A model generated the notes under the pieces. It did not search any database. It saw nothing but the letters and a program-made list of their open reading frames with translations, and was not told the origin of the DNA. DNA of 64,000 nucleotides from Methanoculleus sediminis (GTDB lineage: Archaea > Halobacteriota > Methanomicrobia > Methanomicrobiales > Methanoculleaceae): contig NZ_JXOJ01000004.1 in NCBI RefSeq assembly GCF_001017125.1, positions 62,001 through 126,000 of the forward strand, read 5' to 3'. How positions within the stretch are numbered: the first letter of the stretch is position 1; every line of letters begins with the position of its first letter. Shown piece after piece: positions 1 to 8,228 of the stretch. The position numbers were made by a program, and so were the translations under genes.

Positions 1-1
1 A

Positions 2-379
2 AAGACGAGTTACGTCGGTGCCATGGGCCTCTGGTCGCTCTTCCTCAAGGCAATCGGCTGTAACTGGCTCGTCAACCTTGCTGTCTTGCTCGGTATCTGC
101 GCCGACGACGCGATCGGTAAGATCGTCGGTATCTGGTTCCCGATCTTCGCTTTCGTCGCCAGCGGGTTCGAGCAGTGTGTTGCGAACATGTACTTCATCC
201 CCGCAGGCATCTTCTGCACGGGCATCGACCCCACGAAGGCAGTCGAGACGCTGAACTGGGTGACCATGTGGACCAACAACATCATTGTGGCCACGCTCGG
301 CAACATCGTCGGCGGTCTCTTCTTCGTCGGTGTTCTCTACTGGGTCGCGTTCAGAAAGGAAATTGCAGCCCTTAAGTAA
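2..379 (+). CDS. fdhC: Formate/nitrite transporter family protein, C-terminal part (cut by window start)
   Basis: The reading frame is open from the first bases, so only about the last 125 residues are present. The visible part has the FNT-family layout: the motif CNWLVNLA near its start, then hydrophobic helices separated by short loops, ending in a short charged tail. FNT proteins are pentameric inner-membrane channels for formate, nitrite or hydrosulfide. In a hydrogen/formate-using methanogen, formate uptake (FdhC) is the likely role. The substrate cannot be read from this fragment, and no fdhA or fdhB is visible because the upstream side is missing. Confidence 0.8.
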   Translation, partial: KTSYVGAMGLWSLFLKAIGCNWLVNLAVLLGICADDAIGKIVGIWFPIFAFVASGFEQCVANMYFIPAGIFCTGIDPTKAVETLNWVTMWTNNIIVATLGNIVGGLFFVGVLYWVAFRKEIAALK

Positions 380-391
380 CCCTGATTGACG

Positions 392-901
392 ATGCAAATC
401 GGAGATGTCAAAGTGAGGGTGACGGCCGTTACCGTGGCCGTCTTCCTCTTTTTTATCATCCTGATCGCCGCGTATGTCTTCACAACCGGGGATGTACGCA
501 CGCTGTATTGGGCGGTACCCTCGGCGGTCATGCTGCTTCTCATACCCATGGCACTCAACTACATGAGCCAGAAGCAGTACGCGTCGCTGGTGCCGATATA
601 TGAAGCGGAAGCAAAGAACGCCCGGATACGGGAGATCAACTTGAACAAGCTCGGCGAACCGGTGCGCATAAAGGGTGTCGTCGAGCGGGTTCACTTCCAG
701 TTCCTCAACCGGCCGCAGTACCTCGTCGCCGACCGGACAGGTGAGATATCGGTCAAGATGTTCACCTCACCGGCAGAAGACGTGCAGAAAGGGGACCTGG
801 TCGAGGTGCTCGGAGTCGTCGTCAAACGCTACATCATGACCGGGGATGCGGTCATCAACTGCGTCTCCATACGGAAAGTCGAGAGCGTTCAGCAATCCTG
901 A
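392..901 (+). CDS. Membrane-anchored OB-fold protein
   Basis: This protein of about 169 residues has two hydrophobic helices at the N terminus (roughly residues 12-30 and 38-55). A soluble part follows whose run of beta strands (GEPVRIKGVVERV, then YLVADRTGEISVKMF, then GDLVEVLGVVV) fits an OB fold of the nucleic-acid-binding type. It follows the FNT channel by 12 nt in the same direction and may share its transcript. The start is uncertain: ATG at 392 has no clear ribosome site, while GTG at 413 has GGAG at 401-404 at good spacing. An OB fold on a membrane anchor could also bind a small ligand or protein rather than nucleic acid; the function is unknown. Confidence 0.65.
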   Translation: MQIGDVKVRVTAVTVAVFLFFIILIAAYVFTTGDVRTLYWAVPSAVMLLLIPMALNYMSQKQYASLVPIYEAEAKNARIREINLNKLGEPVRIKGVVERVHFQFLNRPQYLVADRTGEISVKMFTSPAEDVQKGDLVEVLGVVVKRYIMTGDAVINCVSIRKVESVQQS

Positions 902-917
902 CGCCCGCAGGGCGTCA
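899..917 (+). terminator. Hairpin overlapping the stop codon of the OB-fold gene
   Basis: A perfect 8-bp stem with a GCA triloop begins on the TGA stop. It sits between two convergent genes. There is no strong T tract after it, so termination is an inference from position and stem strength. Confidence 0.45.
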
Positions 918-981
918 AGCAATTCAGTGAAGGGACGGCGGAAACGGTACGGTTTCCTGCCAGAATCACCTTCGTGCGTTG

Positions 982-2580
982 TTAAAACGTCTTTTCAAGC
1001 CCGTCGTCTATCGGCTTTGCCGCCGGCTTTCTGTTGAGATCCAGGATATAGTCCTCGAAGAGATGGATCCGGGTGCTCACCGGGAAGGGTATCCCGATGG
1101 TGCTGATGACCGCCTCTCCGCGTTCGAGCGTCTGGATCTCGGAGTCCAGAGCCGAGAGATCCTGTTTTGCGCTGCTTGCGATGGTGTCGCGGTCGCCGCG
1201 ATCGGAGAGCCCCATCACCACGAAGGTGTTCAGCTGCGCAAGAACCCGGGCGTCGATGTTCTTGGGCTGCTGGGTGACCACGCAGAGCCCCACGCCGAAC
1301 TTCCGCCCCTCCATCGCCGCCTCGCGGAACGTCCTGGTGTTCCCGAGCCCCGAGCCGAGCACCCGCTGCGCCTCCTCGATGGTGATCAGCACCTGCTTGG
1401 GCTCCCCCTCGCCCCCGGCCTCCTCGCCCTGGTGGCTGCGCATGATCTTGCGGGTTATGATCGAGAGGACGAAGAGCTCGCTCTGCTCGCTCATCCCGGG
1501 GATGTCGATCAGGACGACCTTGTTCTCGTGGAGCGCCTTCAGGATATCCGGGATCGAGGAGCCCTGCCTCCGGAAGAAGCCCCGATTCCGGTTCATCATC
1601 CCCGCGATGCGCCGCTGCATCACCGAGAGGGTGCTCGGCGAGAAGTTCTTCAGGTCGTTCGCTATCCGGGGGTGCCGGCCGGTGTAGGTCCCGGCGTCGA
1701 AGGTCGCGAAATCGGTGCTCTGGAAGAAGTCGATCACGTCGGAGCCGGGCGTGCTCTCGAGCATCTCCACGACCTCGCGCTGGGGCGGCGAGTGCTCGTA
1801 GAGGAGGAGGAGGTCGGGCGCCCTGAAGTCGTCGTGGTCCAGGTAGAGCTGGTTCAGGTGATACTTCCGCCTGTAATCCTCCGGCCGGGTGGAGAAGACC
1901 TCGAGCCCGTCCCGGCCGGCCTGGTAATGCAGGAGCCCCATGGTGGCCTCTCCGCTCGACGACCGGCCTCCCGCCACGTACTCGCCGTGCGGGTCGACGA
2001 TGAGGAGCCCGAACTCGCGTGCCCTCATGCAGGAGGCGCAGAAGACCTTCATGAAGTTGCTCTTGCCCATGCCGGTCGTCGCGAAGACGCCCATGTGCTG
2101 GCGCATCACCTGTGCATGGAGCGCCACCCTGACGTCTTTTAAGACGCCCTGACCGGTCTTCATCACCCCGACCTCGATCTCGCCCATCACCTGCGCGAGG
2201 AACGCGAAGTCGCGCGAGTCCGGGCGCTCGACGCGGGAGAACTTCGCAGGGATCGTCCGGGGTTTGCGGAACGTGCCGTCGCCCCCGACGTATCCGAGCG
2301 GCGTCGCCTCCACGAGGATGAAGACGTCCTCCCCGATCCCGTAGAAGTGCTCGGTATGGGGTCGGGTATCCCACTTCGGGTCGGAGAAGTTGCAGTCGTG
2401 GAGGAGATCGTTCACCTTCGCAAAGAACGTCAGCCCTTTGATGTCGTCGGTGATCTTCAACACGTCCCCGAGATAGAGTTCCGCGTCGTGGGGGACGGCA
2501 AACCGGTAACCGAGCACCCGGTCACCGATCAGGCGGTATTTCGAGGCGTCGTCGCCGTCAATATCGGTCAAACTCATCAT
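982..2580 (-). CDS. herA: HerA DNA-translocating ATPase
   Basis: HerA is a hexameric bipolar DNA helicase/translocase that works with NurA nuclease and Mre11-Rad50 in resecting double-strand break ends. Visible features are a HAS-barrel-like N terminus, Walker A in GVFATTGMGKSNF, Walker B in GLLIVDPHGEY, and downstream conserved helicase segments (LITIEEAQRVLG, GLCVVTQQP). The length, about 532 residues, suits the family. I chose ATG at 2580 because GGTGA lies just upstream; TTG at 2592 is an alternative. The start lies inside the nurA end (about 23 nt overlap), so it is the last gene of the four-gene operon. Confidence 0.93.
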   Translation of the reverse strand: MMSLTDIDGDDASKYRLIGDRVLGYRFAVPHDAELYLGDVLKITDDIKGLTFFAKVNDLLHDCNFSDPKWDTRPHTEHFYGIGEDVFILVEATPLGYVGGDGTFRKPRTIPAKFSRVERPDSRDFAFLAQVMGEIEVGVMKTGQGVLKDVRVALHAQVMRQHMGVFATTGMGKSNFMKVFCASCMRAREFGLLIVDPHGEYVAGGRSSSGEATMGLLHYQAGRDGLEVFSTRPEDYRRKYHLNQLYLDHDDFRAPDLLLLYEHSPPQREVVEMLESTPGSDVIDFFQSTDFATFDAGTYTGRHPRIANDLKNFSPSTLSVMQRRIAGMMNRNRGFFRRQGSSIPDILKALHENKVVLIDIPGMSEQSELFVLSIITRKIMRSHQGEEAGGEGEPKQVLITIEEAQRVLGSGLGNTRTFREAAMEGRKFGVGLCVVTQQPKNIDARVLAQLNTFVVMGLSDRGDRDTIASSAKQDLSALDSEIQTLERGEAVISTIGIPFPVSTRIHLFEDYILDLNRKPAAKPIDDGLEKTF

Positions 2581-3598
2581 GATAGTCACCAAAGAGGCCG
2601 GTGTAATCGGAAAGGGTCATGCCGAGCCGATCCATGTCGCGGATGATGTCCTGGCGGACCTGCTCGACCGCATCCTTCCCGATCTTGGTGGTGAGGTGGG
2701 CGTCGAGGAGCGGGTAGGGGTAGCCCGTGACCCTCCCGTCGTCGGCGTAGGCCGCGAGCGCCGAGAAGACCCGCTCGACCATCTCCGCGCTGTAGAACGC
2801 GGGGATCTCCACCTTGAACGCCCGCTCCGCCCGCGGGTGCAGCCGGGCGACGTACTGCTCGCCCCGCTGCTTCCAGGAGTGTGTCTCCAGGCGGTCGATC
2901 AGGCCTTCGGCGGCGGAGACGCAGAGGTACCACGGTCCCGGGATGCCGAGATCGCGGGCGAGCCCTTCCGCCGCCGGGACGATCGGGTGTCCGCCGCCCC
3001 AGGTGAGCGACGTCCGTTTCGTCACCGCGGCGATCAGCACCCCCCGGAGGTTGCAGAGGTTCAGGAGGCGCTCGACGACCTCGTCGTGGCTCGCGTGGCG
3101 GACCTGGAGCGTGCCGTCGAGGACGATGAGGTCACCGGCATCGAGCTCCGCGGCCATCTCCATCGCCGCCCAGAACTCAAGGGTATCCCGGATGACGGCG
3201 GTATTCCGAACCGGGTCGTCGTGGTCGAGGTGCACCTTCGGGGTGCAGTGGAAGCAGTCATGATAGATCTCGTCGAAGTCCACGTTCCCCTTCCCCGGGT
3301 TGACCGTGACGATCTGGAGAGGCGTCGTCCGGTGGTGGAGGCGCGAACCGTCCGCGTACGAGCTGACCGATGCCCGGACGGCGGCAACGGCAAAACTGCC
3401 TGCATCGAGGATGACGGTGTTGCTCCCGTCCACCGCACAGACCGCCCCGTCGAACCGGGATGGGCAGCGGCGATACGACGAAGTGTCGAACCCCCCGGCG
3501 GCCGCGAACCGCCCGGCAAGGTCGGGCGGGGCGCACTCGCGGATCCGCCCTGCGATCCGACGGATCGCGTCCCGGTAAACGATATTCGGGTCGGTCAT
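2558..3598 (-). CDS. nurA: NurA 5'-3' nuclease
   Basis: NurA is the nuclease partner of HerA in archaeal end resection. The catalytic acidic motif is seen in GAVCAVDGSNTVI near residue 55, followed by a second aspartate cluster (DLIVLDGTLQ) and conserved C-terminal segments including GYPYPLLDAH. The protein has 346 residues, a normal family length. Its ATG overlaps the rad50 stop as ATGA, and GGGAG precedes it at short spacing, which implies translational coupling. Confidence 0.93.
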   Translation of the reverse strand: MTDPNIVYRDAIRRIAGRIRECAPPDLAGRFAAAGGFDTSSYRRCPSRFDGAVCAVDGSNTVILDAGSFAVAAVRASVSSYADGSRLHHRTTPLQIVTVNPGKGNVDFDEIYHDCFHCTPKVHLDHDDPVRNTAVIRDTLEFWAAMEMAAELDAGDLIVLDGTLQVRHASHDEVVERLLNLCNLRGVLIAAVTKRTSLTWGGGHPIVPAAEGLARDLGIPGPWYLCVSAAEGLIDRLETHSWKQRGEQYVARLHPRAERAFKVEIPAFYSAEMVERVFSALAAYADDGRVTGYPYPLLDAHLTTKIGKDAVEQVRQDIIRDMDRLGMTLSDYTGLFGDYHDEFDRY

Positions 3599-6500
3599 TC
3601 GAACTCCCTGACCCGGCTCGCCTGATCTCCACCCATCTCGACCATCAGCGTCGTCGAGAACTCGTCCTGAACCTCGGTGATATGGGATATCAGGAGGATC
3701 TGGGGGAAGTGAGCCTCCTGGGTCCGGAGCGCCCGGAGAAGGTTGTTGCGCCGTCCCTCATCCTGGCTCCCGAAGATCTCGTCGAAGATCAGGAACGTGG
3801 AGTCGTGCACCTCGTTCACCTCGGCGAGGAACCGGGAGAGCGCCACCCGGAGTGCGATGGCGATATCGTCCTGCTCGCCGCCGCTGAACCGGTCGGCCGG
3901 GTAGTCGTCGCCCATATCGTGGACGAGGACGGTGAAGTCGTCGTCGAGCATCACCGTGCCGTAGCGCCCGTCGGTGATCTCCGCGAGCACCCTCCCCGCC
4001 TCCTCCTCGATCCGGTCCCTGACCACCTGGAGGAGGTAGTCGGCATACTCTTTGATCAGCGACCGGGTCAGTTTCAGCCGCACGATCTCCTCGGTGAGCG
4101 CCTCCTGCTGCCGGATGAGGTCGTCCGCACGCGAGAGTCGCCCGGTCTCTTTCTCGAGATCCATCTTGAGACTGTTTATCCGGAAAGCAACGGCGGATCG
4201 CTGCTCGCGTGCCGCCGCAAGATCCCGTTCGCAGCCCGCGACCCGCTCCTCCGCCGCCGCGACAGCCTCCTCGGTGAACCCGAATTCTTCGACGGCCTCC
4301 CTGGCCCGGAGCAGCGCGCCCTCTCTCTCTGCGAGGAGCGTCCGCTTCGCCTCCAGCGCCTCGACCAGCCTCGGGACCTCTTCGAGGCGGACGCGGAGTT
4401 CGAACGCTCTCCGGTGCGCCGCTTCGGCACGGCCGCATTCCTCGTTGAGGCGTGCGTACCGGTCGGGGTCGAACGAGAGCCGGGCGAGTTCATCCCGGAT
4501 AGCCTGCAACTTCTCCCCGAACTCGTCGATTCGTGCGGAGATGCCCTGCAGTTCCTCTGCCAGCGCCGGCCGCCGCGCGAGCCGGGCCTGTGCTTCCGCG
4601 TAAGCCCGGTAAGACGGCTCGAGCGCCTGCGCCTCGGCCTCCAGCCGCTGCAGGGCCGCCGGGTCGAACCCGAGCCGGGAGATCTTCGTCTCAAGTTCCT
4701 CCTTTCGGGCGAGGTGGTCCTCGACGTCGCCGATGAGCCGCTGCCGCTCCTCCTGGAGGGGGTGGAGACGGCTGCATTCGCCCCGGAGGGTATCGGCCGC
4801 CGCCCGCTTCTCCGAGAGTGCGCGGATCCGCTCCTTGAGAGCGGCGTGCGCCGCCGGGTCGTACTCTTCCACCCCGAGCGCCCGCATCGCCGCACGGTGC
4901 CCCTCCGCCTCGGCCCGCCACCGCTCTCCGACGCTCGCGCTCTGCTCGTACCGGGACGAATACAGCGCGTGCTGCTCTTTTAAGCGTTGCAAGGCGGTGC
5001 GCTGCCCGTAAAGGTCCTTCAGTGCGGCGACGAGGCTCGCGTGCTCGGCGGTCGCCCTCGTATGCCCGCCCTCGAGGTCGGCGAGCGCCTTCTGCATCGC
5101 CGCTGCAGCATTTGCAAGATCGCCGACCAGTTCCTCGTAGTGGTCGCCGAGGCCCTGGTGGCACGTCGGGCACGACCCCTCCGGGCCGGCGGCAAGGATC
5201 TCCGCCCGGTGTTCGGCCAGCCTTCGGATCTCCTCACGGATCGTCTCCTGCCGTTCGGAGCACGCGCTGATCCGCGAGGTCAGGTACTCTTTCCGGCTCT
5301 CCGTTGATTCGATCTGTTCTTCGATGGAGTCCATCCCGGCAAGCTGTCGGGCGAGCCCGGCAATCTCGCTCTCGAGGAGACTCATCTCTTCGGAAGCCGC
5401 GTCGACCTCCCGCAGGCACCGCTCCTCCTGCCGGGCGAGTTCCTGGGCGCGGAGAAACACCTCCTCGCGGGCCAGGAGGGCGTCGTACTCCCCGATCTCC
5501 TCTTCGAGAGCGCGGAGACGCCCGGCCTTCTCCTCGATCCCTTCGATCTCCGTCCGGTTCTCCCCGACTCGCCGCTCGATCTGGGCGAACCGCTCTTCCA
5601 TGCGCGCGAGTTCTTCGCGGAGGGCGTCGTACTCCGGCTGGAGTTCCTTCATCGCAGCGATGCGCTCGCGGAGGGCCTGCCACCCGGCGACTTCGCGGGT
5701 AAGGCCGGCAGCCGCTTTTTCGTCCTCTGCAAGCGCGGCGAGTTCTTTCTCGGCCTTCGTGCGGCGCTCGCCGTGCTCCCGAACCTGCTCCTCCGCAGCA
5801 TTCGCTTCGAGGGTCAGACGTTCGGTGAACTCCTTCTCCCCGGCCATCGCGGCCGTTTCGGCCTTCAGGGCCTCATAGCGGTCGGCAAGGAGAGCGAGTC
5901 CTTCGAGTTCGGCCTGCAGCCGCTGCCGTTCAGCGATCTCCCCTTCCGTCTCCCGGCACTCGCCCTGGAGCCGCTCGATCTCGGCCGCGAGCATCTCCTC
6001 TTCCCGCGAAAGGTGCAGGTAACGCTCGCGCACCGAGAGCAGCCGGTCGCGCTCCTTCCTCGCACCATCGAGTTCCTCCGCGGCAGCCGTCTCTCTCCCC
6101 AGGGCTTTCTCCGCCTCCTCCTCCGCCCCGGCGAGATCTGCGCGGAGCGCCGCAAGGCGGTCGCGAACCCCTTCGGCATCCAGTTCCTGGAGCCGGCCGG
6201 AGAGCTCCCGGCAGCTCCCTTCCCGGGCATCGACGATCAATTTGAGGTGCTCCATGCTGTCTTTCTTGAGGTAATCGATGCCCAGCACCTGCATGAACCA
6301 GTCCTTCCGGGATCCGGCCCTGCTCTCGAGCAGGGCAAGGAGTTCCTTCTGCCCGGCGTAGATGGTGTTGCGGAAATCGCCCGGGCCCATGCCGACAACC
6401 CGCTGCACCTCCTGCCCCACCTTCTGGACGCTGCTCGCGAGGAGTTTCTGGTTCAGGTAGAGATTTGCCTCGTGGAGGTTTGACGAGGCGCGGCGTTTGA

Positions 6501-6768
6501 ATCTGCGGACAACGGCGTACTCGTTGCCGCCGACCGAAAAGTCCAGGCGAACCTCGCAGATGTCCTGCGGCCCCGCAAATGAACTGACGATGTAATCACC
6601 GTCGAGCCCGGTGCCCTGTACGCCGTAGAGGGCGAAGAGGACGGCGGAGACGATGCTGCTCTTGCCGGTCCCGTTGTTCCCGACGATCCCCGTGATGCCG
6701 TCCTGGAAGACGATCTCCTGGTCGCGGAAGCGCTTGAAGTTCCGCATCCGGAGTTTATTCAGAAGCAC
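3595..6768 (-). CDS. rad50: Rad50 double-strand break repair ATPase
   Basis: This SMC-like ATPase partners Mre11 in DNA end processing. The order of parts is canonical: Walker A (IVGNNGTGKSS, residues 29-37), a long coiled coil rich in Glu, Arg and Leu, a CPTC zinc hook at about residues 533-536, the return coiled coil, then the ABC signature DRFSGGEQDD and Walker B in STFLIFDEIFG. It has 1057 residues. GTG at 6768 has a GAGGTG ribosome site and lies 14 nt inside mre11; the in-frame ATG at 6747 is less likely because it would lose the first beta strand. Confidence 0.95.
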   Translation of the reverse strand: MLLNKLRMRNFKRFRDQEIVFQDGITGIVGNNGTGKSSIVSAVLFALYGVQGTGLDGDYIVSSFAGPQDICEVRLDFSVGGNEYAVVRRFKRRASSNLHEANLYLNQKLLASSVQKVGQEVQRVVGMGPGDFRNTIYAGQKELLALLESRAGSRKDWFMQVLGIDYLKKDSMEHLKLIVDAREGSCRELSGRLQELDAEGVRDRLAALRADLAGAEEEAEKALGRETAAAEELDGARKERDRLLSVRERYLHLSREEEMLAAEIERLQGECRETEGEIAERQRLQAELEGLALLADRYEALKAETAAMAGEKEFTERLTLEANAAEEQVREHGERRTKAEKELAALAEDEKAAAGLTREVAGWQALRERIAAMKELQPEYDALREELARMEERFAQIERRVGENRTEIEGIEEKAGRLRALEEEIGEYDALLAREEVFLRAQELARQEERCLREVDAASEEMSLLESEIAGLARQLAGMDSIEEQIESTESRKEYLTSRISACSERQETIREEIRRLAEHRAEILAAGPEGSCPTCHQGLGDHYEELVGDLANAAAAMQKALADLEGGHTRATAEHASLVAALKDLYGQRTALQRLKEQHALYSSRYEQSASVGERWRAEAEGHRAAMRALGVEEYDPAAHAALKERIRALSEKRAAADTLRGECSRLHPLQEERQRLIGDVEDHLARKEELETKISRLGFDPAALQRLEAEAQALEPSYRAYAEAQARLARRPALAEELQGISARIDEFGEKLQAIRDELARLSFDPDRYARLNEECGRAEAAHRRAFELRVRLEEVPRLVEALEAKRTLLAEREGALLRAREAVEEFGFTEEAVAAAEERVAGCERDLAAAREQRSAVAFRINSLKMDLEKETGRLSRADDLIRQQEALTEEIVRLKLTRSLIKEYADYLLQVVRDRIEEEAGRVLAEITDGRYGTVMLDDDFTVLVHDMGDDYPADRFSGGEQDDIAIALRVALSRFLAEVNEVHDSTFLIFDEIFGSQDEGRRNNLLRALRTQEAHFPQILLISHITEVQDEFSTTLMVEMGGDQASRVREFE

Positions 6769-7915
6769 TCTCCACCTCTTTATGGCGCGCGATGACCGAC
6801 CGGAGAACCTCCGTCCCGGTCTTCTTCACGAACTCCTCGTCGCCGGGAGCAAGGTGCTCCCTCTCCACGAACCGCTCGAATTCGGCGGCGTAGTCGAGGC
6901 CGACGAGCGAGTCCTCGTAACAGATCCGGGACGGGTCGTCGACGGCCATCACCTGCAGTTTGAGATCCAGTGCACGGTTCCGGACATCCTGGAGCGCTTT
7001 CTGGTCGAGCGCGCGGAGCGTATCGCGGCGTATCCCATCGAGCGTGACCTGGCAGATCGCATGGTAGATCATCTTCTCGTGGCTCTCGGCAGCGTCGAGG
7101 ATCCCGTCCACGACCTCTCTCGCCGAGAGCCCGTCGCAGTTGATCCGGCCGAGGCTGAACATCGGCGTGCGCGGGAGTTCGATATGCTCGACCTCGCCTG
7201 ATGCAAGGTTCACGGCGAGGCCGCCCTTCTCCTCTGCGATCTCCCCGTAGTTGCAGTGTTCGAGCGAGCCGCTATACCAGGCGTTGTCCGCGACCTGCAC
7301 CTGGCCGTGGAAGTGGCCGAGCGCGATGTAGTCGAACCGGTCGGAGAGGATGGTCGCGTCCAGTTCGTGCTCGGCGACGGTATGCAGCCGTTTGTCCTTT
7401 AAGATGCTTGCAAGGCCGTGGGTGACGAGCACGTTCGTGCCGCCGGAAAACTCGACCTCTTCGAACGCCCTCCGGTAGCCTTCCGCCTCGAGCATATTCG
7501 GTATCAGGTGAAAGACGGTCTCCCCGAGTTCCACCCGCCGGTAGCGGTTGTGGTGGGCGACGTAGAGGTCGCGGGCGCGGTAGCCCCCGCGCTCGAGCAC
7601 CTCGAACGGCGACGCCGTGTACCGGGTCTTGGCCATGCTGTGGTTGCCCGCGACCATGAGCACCGGGATTCCCGCATCGTGCAGGCGGGAGAGGGCGTCG
7701 AGCGCCGTCGTGTAGGCGCGGGTCTTCGGCTTGACCTGGTGGAAGAGGTCACCCGCGTGGACGAGCGCATCGGGCCGTAAGGCAACGATCCGGTCGACGG
7801 CGGCAAGGAAGTTTTCGTAGATGAGTTGCTCACGCAGGTTCATCCCGGTCTCCGGATCCACCCGGTTAAAAGCCGATAATCCGAGATGCGTGTCTGCCAG
7901 GTGAACGATCTTCAT
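6755..7915 (-). CDS. mre11: Mre11 nuclease
   Basis: This is a manganese-dependent 3'-5' exo/endonuclease of the calcineurin phosphoesterase fold, the first gene of the mre11-rad50-nurA-herA operon. The metal-binding motifs appear in order: HLADTHLG (residues 5-12), HAGDLFH, GNHSM, LVTHGLA and ALGHFHGQ. The length is about 386 residues. ATG at 7915 is chosen; TTG at 7921 two codons earlier is possible and has GGAG at closer spacing. A minus-strand TATA element about 25-30 bp upstream suggests an almost leaderless transcript. Confidence 0.95.
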   Translation of the reverse strand: MKIVHLADTHLGLSAFNRVDPETGMNLREQLIYENFLAAVDRIVALRPDALVHAGDLFHQVKPKTRAYTTALDALSRLHDAGIPVLMVAGNHSMAKTRYTASPFEVLERGGYRARDLYVAHHNRYRRVELGETVFHLIPNMLEAEGYRRAFEEVEFSGGTNVLVTHGLASILKDKRLHTVAEHELDATILSDRFDYIALGHFHGQVQVADNAWYSGSLEHCNYGEIAEEKGGLAVNLASGEVEHIELPRTPMFSLGRINCDGLSAREVVDGILDAAESHEKMIYHAICQVTLDGIRRDTLRALDQKALQDVRNRALDLKLQVMAVDDPSRICYEDSLVGLDYAAEFERFVEREHLAPGDEEFVKKTGTEVLRSVIARHKEVESASE

Positions 7916-7941
7916 GCCCAATTAGTCTCCGTGTCGCTTGA

Positions 7942-7949
7942 GTATAAAT
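7942..7949 (-). promoter_or_regulatory. TATA box for the mre11 operon
   Basis: The minus strand reads TTTATACT here, about 27 bp before the Mre11 start codon. That spacing is typical of an archaeal TATA box for a transcript with little or no leader. Confidence 0.5.
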
Positions 7950-8010
7950 GCCTGATCTGCGTGGCGCGAAAGTGGCCGGCACCGGACCGGCGTCCGGAAT
8001 ACGCGTAATC

Positions 8011-8019
8011 TAATATATC
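8011..8019 (+). promoter_or_regulatory. TATA box for the pscS operon
   Basis: TAATATATC lies about 30 bp before the GTG at 8046. Transcription would begin near 8040, inside or just before the GGTGATC ribosome site, so the leader is very short. Confidence 0.5.
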
Positions 8020-8045
8020 TCCACTGATATTTGTATGGTGATCTC

Positions 8046-8228
8046 GTGTCAAAAAGAGCCGTTGATGCAGTTTTTCAGGCACTATTCCTCCTCTCCGACG
8101 TCCGGTTCCTGCTCCGGGAGACCGCTCCCGGGCATGACCTCGACGAAGGCCAGAAGGAGCGCGCCGCAACAACCCTCGAAAAGGTGAAACGGCAGGTTGC
8201 AATCCTCGAAGAGGAGTTGGTACGGTGA
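8046..8228 (+). CDS. Small SepCysE-like (truncated) protein coupled to SepCysS
   Basis: This is a predicted 60-residue, mostly helical, charged protein. It has GGTGATC (complementary to the 16S rRNA 3' end) 3 nt before GTG 8046, and its stop overlaps the pscS start as GTGA. Such tight coupling argues that it is real and linked in function to SepCysS. Surveys of archaeal cysteine coding report C-terminally truncated SepCysE homologues fused or genetically linked to SepCysS; this ORF has the right size and place for one, a scaffold helping SepRS and SepCysS channel Sep-tRNA(Cys). I cannot align it here, so the family assignment is inference. Confidence 0.6.
   Translation: MSKRAVDAVFQALFLLSDVRFLLRETAPGHDLDEGQKERAATTLEKVKRQVAILEEELVR

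Noticed and set aside
3460-4983. 507-residue plus-strand open frame opposite rad50
   Set aside because: Composition is Arg/Pro/Leu-rich with no motif; the opposite strand has clear Rad50 motifs.
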